Shown: positions 52,030-60,953, counted from the first letter of the stretch. The stretch is DNA of 64,000 nucleotides from Mucilaginibacter sp. KACC 22773 (GCF_028736215.1 NZ_CP117883.1:2480001-2544000), one strand, 5' to 3'. The notes: a model not told the origin generated them from the letters alone. Program-made: numbers and translations.

Positions 52030-52779
52030 ATGCACTTCCCTGTAAATATCCCCATAGGCAAATCTTCCATTCCCGTACATTTTGTGTGCGAAACGCTGGC
52101 TTATTTTTTAGGCTATCGCTACTATGCCTGGCTGCGCCGGAATACCCACGACCAGATTCGCACTGAAAACCGGCTTATTATCTTTATAGGTGCGGCCTTC
52201 GGGGCTTTTGTAGGCTCGCATGTGGTTGGCGTTTTGGAGAACCCAGCGCTGCTGTCAAAGTTCAACCTCATTTACTTTATGGGCAATAAAACCATTGTGG
52301 GCGGAATGCTTGGCGGATTGATAGGCGTGGAGCTTACCAAGAAGAAAATAGGAGTAACCGTATCATCCGGCGATTTGATGGTTTACCCGCTGATACTGGC
52401 CATGATTATCGGCCGAACCGGTTGCTTCCTGGCGGGATTGGAAGATGGTACTTACGGTATAGCCTCAAACCTGCCCTGGGCTATCAATTTTGGCGATGGT
52501 ATCCGCAGGCATCCCACAAACCTTTACGAGATTGTATTTTGGATTTTGCTTTGGCTCAGTTTGAAATTGATTGAACGGCGACATCAATTTACCGATGGTT
52601 CAAAGTTTAAGGTTTTTATGGCAAGTTACCTGGTATTCAGATTTCTGGACGAGTTTATTAAGCCCGATTACTTTTTTAGTTTTGGGCTTTCGGTAATTCA
52701 GTTAGTTTGTTTGGCAGGTATTTTGTATTATTATAAAGTATTTATACACCCATCTAAACTGATAAAAACCGATGCCTGA
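52030..52779 (+). CDS. Lgt-like (prolipoprotein diacylglyceryl transferase family) membrane protein
   Basis: Membrane protein of 249 aa with about seven helices. It keeps Lgt landmarks: IIGRTGCFLAGLEDGTYG and RRHPTNLYEIVFW (HPTxLYE). However, the segment that should read R-G-G-x-S-F-H-G is VGGMLGGLIG and lacks the essential His of E. coli Lgt, so classical lipoprotein lipidation is doubtful. A TTG at 52012 would add six residues; ATG 52030 is preferred. Its last 8 bases overlap the radical SAM gene, so the two are translationally coupled. It may handle a lipid substrate for that enzyme (inference). Confidence 0.75.
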   Translation: MHFPVNIPIGKSSIPVHFVCETLAYFLGYRYYAWLRRNTHDQIRTENRLIIFIGAAFGAFVGSHVVGVLENPALLSKFNLIYFMGNKTIVGGMLGGLIGVELTKKKIGVTVSSGDLMVYPLILAMIIGRTGCFLAGLEDGTYGIASNLPWAINFGDGIRRHPTNLYEIVFWILLWLSLKLIERRHQFTDGSKFKVFMASYLVFRFLDEFIKPDYFFSFGLSVIQLVCLAGILYYYKVFIHPSKLIKTDA

Positions 52780-54169
52780 ACGCCCTTATATTTATTATGA
52801 TTTTACCCTGAGCATTTGCTCTACTTGTTTGCGCCGGGTTGATGCCAAAATTGTGTTTGAGGACGATAAGGTGTACATGCTTAAAAACTGCCGCCAGCAT
52901 GGTTTCGAAAAAGTACTGATAGCCACCGACATTGAGTATTATAAAAACTGCCGCAACTATGCCAAACGTAGCGAAATGCCGCTCAAATTCAACGCCAAAA
53001 CGCATTACGGCTGCCCTTATGATTGCGGCCTGTGCCAGGATCATGAACAACACTCCTGCCTTACCGTGGTTGAAGTTACCGACAGGTGCAATTTAAGCTG
53101 CCCAACCTGCTATGCCATGTCGTCGCCAAGCTATGGCCGTCATCGTACCTTGCAGGAGATTGAGCAGATGCTGGACGTAATTGTAGAGAACGAGGGCAAA
53201 CCCGATGTGGTACAGATAAGCGGCGGAGAGCCAACAGTGCATCCCCAGTTTTTTGAGATATTGGACATAGCCAAAACAAAGCCCATTAAACACCTGATGC
53301 TGAACACCAACGGCATCCGCATAGCCAAGGACGAGAACTTTGTAAAGCGGCTGGCCACTTACACGCCCGATTTTGAGATATACCTGCAATTTGATTCCTT
53401 TAAAAAAGAAGCTTTGGAGCAATTGCGCGGCGATGATTTGCGCGAGGTACGCACCAAGGCTATAGAGCACCTGAATAAATATAACCTCTCGACCACGCTG
53501 GTAGTAACACTGCAAAAAGGTTTGAATACCGACGAGATAGGCCAAATTATCGAATACGCCCTGAAACAACCCTGCATCCGCGGGGTAACGTTCCAGCCAA
53601 CACAGCAGGCTGGGCGGTTGGAGAATTTTAATGAGCAAACAGATCGGTACACGCTAACCGAGGTGCGTACCGCTATACTGGAGCAAACCAATATCTTCAA
53701 TAAAAATGACCTGATCCCGGTACCCTGCAACCCCGACGCGCTGGTAATGGCCTACGCCTTAAAACTGGGCGACCAGGTATTCCCGCTCACCCGGATGATA
53801 AACCCGGACGATTTGCTGGATAACTCCAAAAATACCATTGTATATGAACAGGACGAACAGCTGAAAGGCCATTTGCTGAATATGTTCAGCACCGGCAACT
53901 CGGTTGATAAAGCTAAAGAGCATCTGCATTCGATATTATGCTGCCTGCCCGAAATTGACGCACCAAGCCTGAGTTACGATAACCTGTTCAGGGTAATTAT
54001 TATGCAATTCATCGATGCCCATAATTTTGATGTACGCGCCATCAAAAAATCATGCGTGCACATTGTAAACAAGGATATGCAGATTATCCCCTTTGAAACC
54101 ATGAATATTTTTTACCGGGATGATAAACGGGAATATTTAGAACAGTTACGAAATGAAATTACGGTATGA
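52772..54169 (+). CDS. Radical SAM enzyme, MJ0619/Tes-like
   Basis: Radical SAM protein of 465 aa. The SAM cluster motif is Cys106-x3-Cys110-x2-Cys113 (CNLSCPTCYA). Before it there are two further Cys clusters: CSTC (16, 19) with Cys40, rubredoxin- or zinc-like, and CPYDCGLC (81, 85, 88). VVQISGGEPTVHPQ is the GGE motif. This layout matches the MJ0619 family, which includes archaeal tetraether synthase Tes, the enzyme that joins lipid tails. Here the neighbour is an Lgt-like membrane protein (8-bp overlap), strengthening a lipid link. The reaction is unknown. Confidence 0.85.
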   Translation: MPERPYIYYDFTLSICSTCLRRVDAKIVFEDDKVYMLKNCRQHGFEKVLIATDIEYYKNCRNYAKRSEMPLKFNAKTHYGCPYDCGLCQDHEQHSCLTVVEVTDRCNLSCPTCYAMSSPSYGRHRTLQEIEQMLDVIVENEGKPDVVQISGGEPTVHPQFFEILDIAKTKPIKHLMLNTNGIRIAKDENFVKRLATYTPDFEIYLQFDSFKKEALEQLRGDDLREVRTKAIEHLNKYNLSTTLVVTLQKGLNTDEIGQIIEYALKQPCIRGVTFQPTQQAGRLENFNEQTDRYTLTEVRTAILEQTNIFNKNDLIPVPCNPDALVMAYALKLGDQVFPLTRMINPDDLLDNSKNTIVYEQDEQLKGHLLNMFSTGNSVDKAKEHLHSILCCLPEIDAPSLSYDNLFRVIIMQFIDAHNFDVRAIKKSCVHIVNKDMQIIPFETMNIFYRDDKREYLEQLRNEITV

Positions 54170-54480
54170 TAGAAGATAACGACCTTAACGACACCACTCA
54201 ACCAGGTGGTTTTAATACTAATGAAAGACCTGAGCTCAATAAACAAAGTGAGGGGATGAAAATAGTTGGATACAATATTTTAGCACTTGCTGTTTACTCC
54301 ATACCATGCCTTACTGTATCTGGCGGAGCTTTAATTGAAGCTTTCCTGCTATTTATCCATGTGGTTGTATGCATTTGTGCCGCCCTTGGTAAGCGAAGCT
54401 GGTTTTGGCTGCTGGCCGGTTTATTAGTCTTAATTATTGGGTTTTCTACCTGTGTTACGGTTGGCTTTAAAGGACTTTAG
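54166..54480 (+). CDS. Small membrane protein A of a tandem paralogous pair
   Basis: Protein of 104 aa with a polar N-terminus (IEDNDLNDTTQPGGFNTNER) and about three hydrophobic helices (IVGYNILALAVYSIPCL, EAFLLFIHVVVCICAAL, WLLAGLLVLIIGFSTCV). It overlaps the stop of the radical SAM gene by 4 bp, which indicates operon membership. The C-terminal LIGFSTC-type motif is shared with the next gene. No family recognised. Confidence 0.65.
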   Translation: MIEDNDLNDTTQPGGFNTNERPELNKQSEGMKIVGYNILALAVYSIPCLTVSGGALIEAFLLFIHVVVCICAALGKRSWFWLLAGLLVLIIGFSTCVTVGFKGL

Positions 54481-54505
54481 TGTAATAAATAATTTTAAAC
54501 TATTA

Positions 54506-54775
54506 ATGGAAGAGCTAAACAAAAAGCAACAGCCTAAACAGGATCAAAAATTAATCATCATCGGTATTAACCTTGCAGTGCTGGCTGGTTATACTATATA
54601 CTTCGGCGTTAACAAAGAAGAACTTATTATTATTGGTGAAGCGTTCTTTATAGCCGTCCAAATTATAATATGCTTAATAGCAGCCATTTTTGTTTATCGT
54701 AAAGAATTTTTATTAAGTGCATTAGTGGTTTTGCTGATTGGTTTTTCAACCTGTTTGGCCGTTTTTTCAAGCTAA
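54506..54775 (+). CDS. Small membrane protein B of a tandem paralogous pair
   Basis: Protein of 89 aa from the ATG at 54506; an ATG at 54437 overlaps the previous gene in another frame and is unlikely. Polar N-terminus (MEELNKKQQPKQDQK) and three hydrophobic segments (LIIIGINLAVLAGYTIYF, EAFFIAVQIIICLIAAIF, LLSALVVLLIGFSTCLAVF). It aligns with the previous protein throughout the membrane part, and both end with IGFSTC followed by a short tail. The gap is 25 bp. Function unknown. Confidence 0.65.
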   Translation: MEELNKKQQPKQDQKLIIIGINLAVLAGYTIYFGVNKEELIIIGEAFFIAVQIIICLIAAIFVYRKEFLLSALVVLLIGFSTCLAVFSS

Positions 54776-54930
54776 CTTACCTATATCTTATGCCAGATAG
54801 TGAAACATTTGTTCCAGGGATATATATTGATTGATTAGTTGATTTTGCATTTTAAAATATTTTGGAAAATGCCACAGATGTAACAATAACGGCTTAAACA
54901 TTTGTCATTGATTCTTAGACTAACACCGGT

Positions 54931-55040
54931 GGTGTACCACCCCGTACCAGGGTGTACCAGGGTGTTTCAGGGTGTTTCAGGGTGTTTCAGGGTGTACCAG
55001 GGTGTACCAGGGTGTACCAGGGTGTTTCAGGGTGTCTCGT
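54931..55040. repeat. 10-bp tandem repeat (minisatellite)
   Basis: Eight perfect units of 10 bp run from 54951 to 55030, alternating in blocks between GGTGTACCAG (1), GGTGTTTCAG (3), GGTGTACCAG (3) and GGTGTTTCAG (1), with degenerate units on both sides. This dominates the 308-bp gap between the small membrane gene and the Ppx gene. No ORF is supported. Confidence 0.85.
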
Positions 55041-55083
55041 CCTGACCGGTACACACACTTTGTTGGTTATGCATAGTACCCAA

Positions 55084-56013
55084 TTATTCCCCCAACATGT
55101 CCGCCAAAACCCCTTCCTTAAGCGAATTACTGCACATACTTACCTTACCAATACCAAGTTTAGTCATAATAAATCGGGTAATGAGCGATGCGGCAACTAT
55201 CATATCAACCCTAACCGGGATAATACCTTTATCGGCGGCCCGCTCTTTATGGCTGGATGCTACAAATTTACTAATGAGCATTAATAATTCATCCTCGTCG
55301 AAACTGTAATTTTTGTTGGTTTTTAAGTCAAAATTATGCCCTTTTTCAACTTCTATAACCTCGGCAAAAGTTTCAAAAGCGCCGGAAGAGCCGATGAGGG
55401 TGTCGATTTTGCTGCTTTTTACGGCTGCGAACAAATCGACCAGTTTTTCGTCAAGATATTGATTTAAGGCTTCTATGGATGCCGGTGGGATAGGATCTGT
55501 TCGATGAAACAAATCCATCAGCCGGGCTGCGCCAATTTCAAAGCTTTGTTTCCATATGATACCATCGGCATTTCCTAAAATAAATTCTACACTGCCGCCG
55601 CCGATGTCCATAATGAGCGAATTTTGTGCCGATAAGCATCCGCTGATCTTTATGCCCTGGTAAATAAAACCCGCTTCCTGTTCGCCATCGATAATTTCGA
55701 TGACTATGCCTGTTTGGGCTTTAACCTCGCTGATAAAATCTTTTCCGTTTGATGCGCTACGCAGGGCAGATGTTGCGATGGCGCGGGCACTGGTAGCGCC
55801 CTTTGCCTTTATTTCTGTAGCAAACTGTTGCATGGTATTAATACCTCGCTGGTAGGCTTCGGGTAAAATATAGCCCTTGTTAATACCTCCTTCGCCAAGC
55901 TTTACGGCTTCATGGTAGTGTACAATCTCCTTATAATTGTGTATCTCGCCATCGGCAATCAATAAGTGGAAGGTATTTGTACCCAAATCCATCACGGCAA
56001 CGCGTTTACTCAT
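55084..56013 (-). CDS. Ppx/GppA family phosphatase (exopolyphosphatase-like)
   Basis: Cytoplasmic protein of 309 aa with an ASKHA (actin-like) fold. Phosphate-binding motifs: VMDLGTNTFHLLIADG at the N-terminus, ATSALRSASNG and LIMDIGGGSVEFILG in the middle, and the end domain GIIPVRVDMIVAASLI. The length is that of the short Ppx2-type proteins without the HD-like C-terminal domain. Substrate may be polyphosphate or pppGpp. A GAACCAAT repeat lies just upstream. Monocistronic. Confidence 0.9.
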   Translation of the reverse strand: MSKRVAVMDLGTNTFHLLIADGEIHNYKEIVHYHEAVKLGEGGINKGYILPEAYQRGINTMQQFATEIKAKGATSARAIATSALRSASNGKDFISEVKAQTGIVIEIIDGEQEAGFIYQGIKISGCLSAQNSLIMDIGGGSVEFILGNADGIIWKQSFEIGAARLMDLFHRTDPIPPASIEALNQYLDEKLVDLFAAVKSSKIDTLIGSSGAFETFAEVIEVEKGHNFDLKTNKNYSFDEDELLMLISKFVASSHKERAADKGIIPVRVDMIVAASLITRFIMTKLGIGKVSMCSNSLKEGVLADMLGE

Positions 56014-56030
56014 GTTGCTAAAATAGATAT

Positions 56031-56186
56031 TTTAGTTCATTGGTTCACTTGTTCATTAGTTCATTGGTCTTTTCTGGTGGCTGACTCTGTAAAGTGCAGT
56101 TGCTGGTGCAGTCGACTGCTTTTTGCCCGCTATGCCCGCTTTCCAATGAACCAATGAACCAATGAACCAATGAACCAATGAACCAA
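56031..56186. repeat. AATGAACC tandem repeat and inverted partner
   Basis: Five units of AATGAACC (about 56145-56186) face an inverted set TTCATTGGTTCACTTGTTC and relatives (56036-56069), so the 173-bp gap between the ABC permease stop and the Ppx start could fold as one large hairpin. The permease stop codon at 56187 lies directly beside the array. Confidence 0.7.
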
Positions 56187-57440
56187 TTACTCCTTATAAA
56201 AAAACCATTTGCTCAACTCTTTAAAGCTGGCTTTTTTACCATACATCAAAACTCCAACCCGGTAAATACGTGCTGCTACGTAGGTTGTAAACAAAAAGCC
56301 CACCACCATCATAAACATGGATAAGGCAACCTGCCATGGCGCTGGATCAAACGGCAGACGTACCATCATAGCAACCGGCGCGGTAAAAGGAATTATAGAT
56401 AACCAAACGGCCAGGGTACTATCAGGTGCCCGAAATAATACCGTAACCGATAGCATGTAGGTAAACAACAGCGGTAGTGTTATCGGGAACATAAATTGCT
56501 GTGTTTCGGTTTCGCTGTCAACAGCAGAACCTACTGCGGCAAATAAGGCGGCATATAAAAGGTATCCCGACAGGAAATAAAACAGGAAACAAAATAAAAT
56601 ATATCCCACCTTAATAGTCGTCAGGGTCGCAATTATACCTGCCATGGGGCTTTGGGGTGAATTAAAGGCATGCCCAGCTATTTTCGACGATACAACAGAT
56701 AAAATGATCCAGGCGGCAAATTGTGTCAGGCCAACCAGGCCTACACCTATAATTTTGCCCAGCATCAATTGAAAAGGTTTTACTGATGATATGATCACCT
56801 CTATGATGCGGCTTGTTTTCTCTTCAATTACGCCACGCATAACCTGGCCGCCGTAAATAAACAGCGAAATGTATATGAATATAGCGCAGGCAATTCCAAC
56901 GGCTATGTTTGCACCAAGGTCGCTGCTCTTATCGCCAGTTTCGGTAATTTCTATCGTCTTTACGCTAAAGTTAGCCCTTTTTATTGAGTGGATAACCGCC
57001 GTATCAATATGGTGCTGAATCATGCTGTAATCGAAGGCTATGTTGCCCATTTGCTTTTCAATCTCATCGGTAAGCTGCATGGGCGATTTCTTTTTAGAGA
57101 AGATCTGCACGCTTCCTTTTTTTGCGTAATCCGCAGGGATATAAAGGGTAGAGATATTTTCGTCCTTTTTTGATTCTGCTTTATCTGCATTTAAATCTTT
57201 ATGATTTACTACAAATTTGATGTTGGATACATCCCGGAATTTATCTACAAAAATTTTGCTGTCATCAACTACCGTAACTATCTGGAGTGTTGACAGGTTG
57301 TTGCTGTCTTTGGCTACTAAAGCGATAATAGCTCCCATCGCCAGGATTAATAAAGGCACCACAAAGATCATGATGATGAACGACTTTTTCCGCACCCTGG
57401 TAAGGTATTCGCGCTGGATAATCAGTAATACTTTATTCAT
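56187..57440 (-). CDS. ABC transporter permease (ABC-2 type, NatB-like)
   Basis: Membrane subunit of 417 aa of an ABC-2 exporter. It has one N-terminal helix, a periplasmic domain of about 150 residues, and five or six C-terminal helices. The stretch YGGQVMRGVIEEKTSRIIEVIISSVKPF (quoted in part: GVIEEKTSRIIEVIISSVKP) is the hallmark of the NatB/ABC2_membrane_3 group. The upstream ATP-binding gene overlaps by 8 bp. The pair probably exports a small molecule or ion; substrate unknown. Confidence 0.9.
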   Translation of the reverse strand: MNKVLLIIQREYLTRVRKKSFIIMIFVVPLLILAMGAIIALVAKDSNNLSTLQIVTVVDDSKIFVDKFRDVSNIKFVVNHKDLNADKAESKKDENISTLYIPADYAKKGSVQIFSKKKSPMQLTDEIEKQMGNIAFDYSMIQHHIDTAVIHSIKRANFSVKTIEITETGDKSSDLGANIAVGIACAIFIYISLFIYGGQVMRGVIEEKTSRIIEVIISSVKPFQLMLGKIIGVGLVGLTQFAAWIILSVVSSKIAGHAFNSPQSPMAGIIATLTTIKVGYILFCFLFYFLSGYLLYAALFAAVGSAVDSETETQQFMFPITLPLLFTYMLSVTVLFRAPDSTLAVWLSIIPFTAPVAMMVRLPFDPAPWQVALSMFMMVVGFLFTTYVAARIYRVGVLMYGKKASFKELSKWFFYKE

Positions 57441-58353
57441 GGCTTTTGTTGTTTGCGTTTACTTTTTCGATAAATATTTCATGCATGCCCGGTATTACTT
57501 CCTGCAACATATTGATGCGAACCTGGGGCATAAGGTATTGCAGTACATCATTTGAGGTATAACCTTCATTTAGTTTGATGCGGATGGTATGGTTATCATC
57601 ATCCGTGATGGTATCGCCAATGATGTCGAACGGTTGGGCGCCGTTAAAGCTTAAACGCTGGCCTGCGTACTCAACCATATAGGTTTCGTTGCGGTAGGAG
57701 TTGCGGATGTTTTTAACGGTACCATCCAGTATTTTATGCGATTGATGGATAAGGGCGATAGCATCGCAAAGCTCCTCTACCGATTCCATGCGGTGGGTAG
57801 AGAACAGGATGGTAGCACCTTTTTTGTTCAGCTCCAGGATCTCGTCTTTAATGATTTCTGCATTTACCGGGTCGAAACCGCTGAAGGGTTCATCTAAAAT
57901 AATCAGGTCGGGCTCATGTAACACGGTTGCCACAAACTGGGCTTTTTGCTGCATGCCTTTGGATAGTTCTTCAATCTTTTTTTTCCACCAGGTTTCCATG
58001 CCCAGCTTATCAAACCAAAACTTTAAACGTTTTTGGGCTTCATCGCGGCTGAGGCCTTTCAAGCGGGCCAGGTAAATCATCTGCTCGCCAATCTCCATTT
58101 TTTTGTACAGACCGCGCTCTTCGGGCAGATAGCCAATACGGTCTATATGCGATTGGTTGAGCTTTTGGCCGTTAAAAAAAACTTCGCCTGAATCCGGCGC
58201 GGTTATCTGGTTAATGATGCGGATAAGGGAAGTTTTGCCTGCGCCATTTGGTCCCAGCAGACCGAAAACCTGGCCGCTTTCTACCTCCAGGCTTACATCG
58301 TCTAACGCCCGGTGACCGGCGTATTGCTTAACAATATTGCGGATGCTTAACAT
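57433..58353 (-). CDS. ABC transporter ATP-binding protein (NatA-like)
   Basis: Cytoplasmic ATPase of 306 aa. Walker A GPNGAGKTS at about 34-42, Q-loop near INQITAPDSG, signature LSKGMQQKAQ and Walker B LIILDEPFSGFDP, H-loop in FSTHRMESVEEL. The C-terminal extension (about 225-306) is typical of NatA- and DUF4162-like subunits. Forms an exporter with the permease, whose start overlaps its end by 8 bp. An ACGAATT-type dispersed repeat lies upstream. Confidence 0.92.
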   Translation of the reverse strand: MLSIRNIVKQYAGHRALDDVSLEVESGQVFGLLGPNGAGKTSLIRIINQITAPDSGEVFFNGQKLNQSHIDRIGYLPEERGLYKKMEIGEQMIYLARLKGLSRDEAQKRLKFWFDKLGMETWWKKKIEELSKGMQQKAQFVATVLHEPDLIILDEPFSGFDPVNAEIIKDEILELNKKGATILFSTHRMESVEELCDAIALIHQSHKILDGTVKNIRNSYRNETYMVEYAGQRLSFNGAQPFDIIGDTITDDDNHTIRIKLNEGYTSNDVLQYLMPQVRINMLQEVIPGMHEIFIEKVNANNKSHE

Positions 58354-58429
58354 GTTTTGATTAAGGTTTATTTTGTTAATTTATGGTTTAGATACGGGCA
58401 ATTTTAAAATGTTACATGACACGCGAATT

Positions 58430-58600
58430 GTCACGAATTCATAAACACAAATTGATACGAATTTTATCGAATTACACGAATCAAGATTAAATGAATTCAA
58501 TGCAATTCTTTCATCAGGTGCAATTTAGGCGTCTATTTATAAAAATCGTGTACGCCCCCCGCATTCGTGAAATTCGATAGAATTCGTGAAATTAGTGTGC
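58430..58600. repeat. ACGAATT-type dispersed repeat
   Basis: Direct and inverted copies of CACGAATT, ATCGAATTACACGAAT and ATTCGATAGAATTCGTG fill the gap between the ABC ATPase and the sialidase-like gene. The same motif family flanks the serine hydrolase stop at 36.8 kb. Confidence 0.6.
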
Positions 58601-58605
58601 TGGGA

Positions 58606-59790
58606 TTAGTGCGCTTCTAACTGCTTAAAATCGAACCGGAGTACCTCAATAGCTTCTTTCTGCCGCGATATAATTACATACATATAGCCATTGTAGATGA
58701 TAGTATGCGGATATCCGTATTGGCCGCCTTTCCATAACCCTTCTTTTTTAAGGTGGTAAAGTTGGTTTGCGATGATGTAGTTTTTATCGAACGATTGGCC
58801 ATCTTTTGATAATGATAACACCAACGGGTTCCGGTCGTAATGATGTAGTGTATCGGGAATGCCTACGTAATAAAAACGCGTATCGGGCAAGCGGCCGAAG
58901 TGAAATTTGCTGTCGTTGTCAGAAAAAGGGACCTCTGCCGGGCGCGACCATGAACTGCCGTTATCCTTACTTTCGGTAAGCCATAATTTACCCTTCCAGC
59001 CTTTGCCGGTTACCCGTAGCAGCATGTGCAGCACGTTATCATCCGTCTGGAAAAACGAACCTTCGCAAAGCGGGGGCAAGCCAAGCCTGGCTGCGGGAGC
59101 ATAAAAGGCAGCGGAGTTATCCTGGGTGTATAATGAATCGGGGTAAAAACTGCTGAGTTTCCAACCGGAGATACCGCGGCGATCATCGGTGTAAGGAAAC
59201 AAAAAGTTACCGCTGATGATAAGCCGGCCGCTTGTGGTAGCCTCGGGGCCATGATTAGGGATTAGCGGCACATGCATGTCGATAGGATTGCTCCAGTGGA
59301 GACCATCTTTGCTGGTTTTGCCCCAAAGACGGGTGTTTTGGCGTTGTTTGGTGTACTCGCCGTAATAGGCAACCAGAGTGCCTTTGTATTGGTATAAGCC
59401 GGCGGCCGTTAACACGTTAAGTGTATCATTAACCTTGCCCGGAGATGCCAGGGCAACAGGTGCCGACCAATGTACAAAATCCTTCGATATAGCGTAAACC
59501 ACACGCTGGCCCGGCGAATCCTCGTCGATGAGGCCATTGCTCCATATCGCGATGAATTTATCTTTAAAGTGGATGATGGAGGGGTGATGATTATACAGCC
59601 ATTCCTTATCCGGCGAGTAGATCATCGACCGCTGGATGTTTAACTTGGGAACTCCGGCTTCGGTTTTATAGGTGTTGTGGATGGTTTGGGCCTGGACGTT
59701 GCCTGGCATGAAATTTATCAACCAAATAATTATGGCGGCAAAATATTTAACACGCACAGTGTTAAAATCTGATTTTGATGGGATATTCAT
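58606..59790 (-). CDS. Sialidase-fold (BNR repeat) secreted protein
   Basis: Protein of 394 aa with an N-terminal hydrophobic signal (YFAAIIIWLINFMPGNVQAQ). Several Asp-box (BNR) elements S-x-D-x-G-x-x-W are visible: SKDNGSSWSRP, SKDGLHWSNP, SKDFVHWSAP and a degenerate SKDGQSFD, giving a beta-propeller. The catalytic residues of true exo-alpha-sialidases were not confirmed, so the substrate is open. Its ATG follows the stop of the upstream membrane-protein gene with no gap (TAAATG), indicating the same operon as three small membrane proteins. Confidence 0.8.
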   Translation of the reverse strand: MNIPSKSDFNTVRVKYFAAIIIWLINFMPGNVQAQTIHNTYKTEAGVPKLNIQRSMIYSPDKEWLYNHHPSIIHFKDKFIAIWSNGLIDEDSPGQRVVYAISKDFVHWSAPVALASPGKVNDTLNVLTAAGLYQYKGTLVAYYGEYTKQRQNTRLWGKTSKDGLHWSNPIDMHVPLIPNHGPEATTSGRLIISGNFLFPYTDDRRGISGWKLSSFYPDSLYTQDNSAAFYAPAARLGLPPLCEGSFFQTDDNVLHMLLRVTGKGWKGKLWLTESKDNGSSWSRPAEVPFSDNDSKFHFGRLPDTRFYYVGIPDTLHHYDRNPLVLSLSKDGQSFDKNYIIANQLYHLKKEGLWKGGQYGYPHTIIYNGYMYVIISRQKEAIEVLRFDFKQLEAH

Positions 59791-60387
59791 TTATTGTGTT
59801 CGAAATTCGGAGATTGACCGGTTAAGTTCATCCTGGGTTTTTAAATATTTGGTTATCCCTATCAATGCATAACATAACGAAGCAGGTATAAATAACAGGC
59901 TAAACATGGCAATTTGTATAAATATTTGACCAATAAGCGCCATCATAACACCAGATGTAATATAAAACAAGAGGTAGGTCAAATAAGCAAGCGGGAACAA
60001 ACCGTAAGGCAACCTAAGCTCGTCGTTACGCAATCCGAAAAATTGAATAATTAAGACGATGCTCATGATCATCATAAAAATGGATAGGAAGAATAATAAC
60101 ATGGCCCCATTGGTGTTGGGCGTTGCAAGGTCAGACAGCATGGTTATTATAAAATTAAATATGATGAAAATTATCAAACTACTGATGCACGCTTTTTTTT
60201 CATGAAAATGTTTTAACACATAAACCAGGTATATAAGCTGCGTATCAAAAAGTAACTCCCTAAACAGTGTGAAATAAAACGGTGGCCGCTGTTGGTTTAG
60301 CGCAAATAGGAGTGCGCCAATGATTGTAATAAAGTAAACGGCATTAACGGCAATAATAAACCTGGTTGTTTTAACGCTTGCTTTCAT
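59791..60387 (-). CDS. Membrane protein of a three-gene paralogous set (third)
   Basis: Protein of 198 aa with six or seven hydrophobic segments and little else: TTRFIIAVNAVYFITIIGAL, LLFDTQLIYLVYVLKHF, IIFIIFNFIITMLSDL, and a C-terminal QIFIQIAMFSLLFIPASLCYALIGITKYL. It aligns in layout with the two upstream genes. It overlaps the gene before it by 4 bp and abuts the sialidase-like gene. No family is recognised. The helix layout with a C-terminal (Y/F)-x-L-x-x-I-x-K/R-Y-L motif is shared with the middle gene. Confidence 0.7.
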   Translation of the reverse strand: MKASVKTTRFIIAVNAVYFITIIGALLFALNQQRPPFYFTLFRELLFDTQLIYLVYVLKHFHEKKACISSLIIFIIFNFIITMLSDLATPNTNGAMLLFFLSIFMMIMSIVLIIQFFGLRNDELRLPYGLFPLAYLTYLLFYITSGVMMALIGQIFIQIAMFSLLFIPASLCYALIGITKYLKTQDELNRSISEFRTQ

Positions 60388-60953
60388 ATAATTTGCTCGT
60401 TTATGCCCTTGTCGATAGCCAGGTACCTTGCTATCTTAAACAGGATATAGAATGTCATCCCCGGGATTAATATTTCGGTAAGGCTAACAAATTTAAAGAT
60501 CATCGACGAGTAAAAAATGCTTGCCGCCAGTTGTAATAAACTAATAAAAAGGAATATAAGACCGTAAGTGAGCATGGGATAGGCAAGCCACTTGTTCTGT
60601 ATCCTGGCTGATTGGATAATAAAAATAATTACAACGACAATAGACAGCAAAAAAAGAAGATAGTACAAGGATACATTATTTGCCCTGAGTTTAACAACAA
60701 CAAAGTACAAGGAAATAAAAACATCAACTCCGATGAAGATTTTGCACGTTGTGATAATAGATGCATCTTCCTTCAAATATTTTAATACCATAACCAGGTA
60801 TATCAATGGTATTATATATACTACTTCATTTAAAACCAGGTGCCATTTAGTTAGCGGTATGTCATTAAATTTCAATATAATAGATATAACTACCGATAAC
60901 GTGTAAAGTAAATTTACAGCCATCACGTAGTAGGTGCTTTTGGTTGTTACCAT
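60384..60953 (-). CDS. Membrane protein of a three-gene paralogous set (second)
   Basis: Protein of 189 aa with about six hydrophobic segments. It begins TKSTYYVMAVNLLYTLSVVI, close to the third gene (TTRFIIAVNAVYFITIIG), and both have PLIYLVMVLKYL / QLIYLVYVLKHF at about residue 55 and a similar C-terminal FKIARYLAIDKG. It overlaps the first gene by 7 bp and the third by 4 bp, so all three are cotranslated. Function unknown. Confidence 0.7.
   Translation of the reverse strand: MVTTKSTYYVMAVNLLYTLSVVISIILKFNDIPLTKWHLVLNEVVYIIPLIYLVMVLKYLKEDASIITTCKIFIGVDVFISLYFVVVKLRANNVSLYYLLFLLSIVVVIIFIIQSARIQNKWLAYPMLTYGLIFLFISLLQLAASIFYSSMIFKFVSLTEILIPGMTFYILFKIARYLAIDKGINEQII

Noticed and set aside
52030..52779. 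Naming the Lgt-like gene lgt
   Set aside because: The catalytic His of the RGGxSFHG motif is missing, so the symbol would overstate the function.
54931..55040. CRISPR-like array
   Set aside because: Units are 10 bp and contiguous, without spacers, and no cas genes are present.
54952..55284. 110-aa plus-strand ORF over the minisatellite
   Set aside because: Its first part is translated tandem repeat and the rest is antisense to the Ppx/GppA gene.
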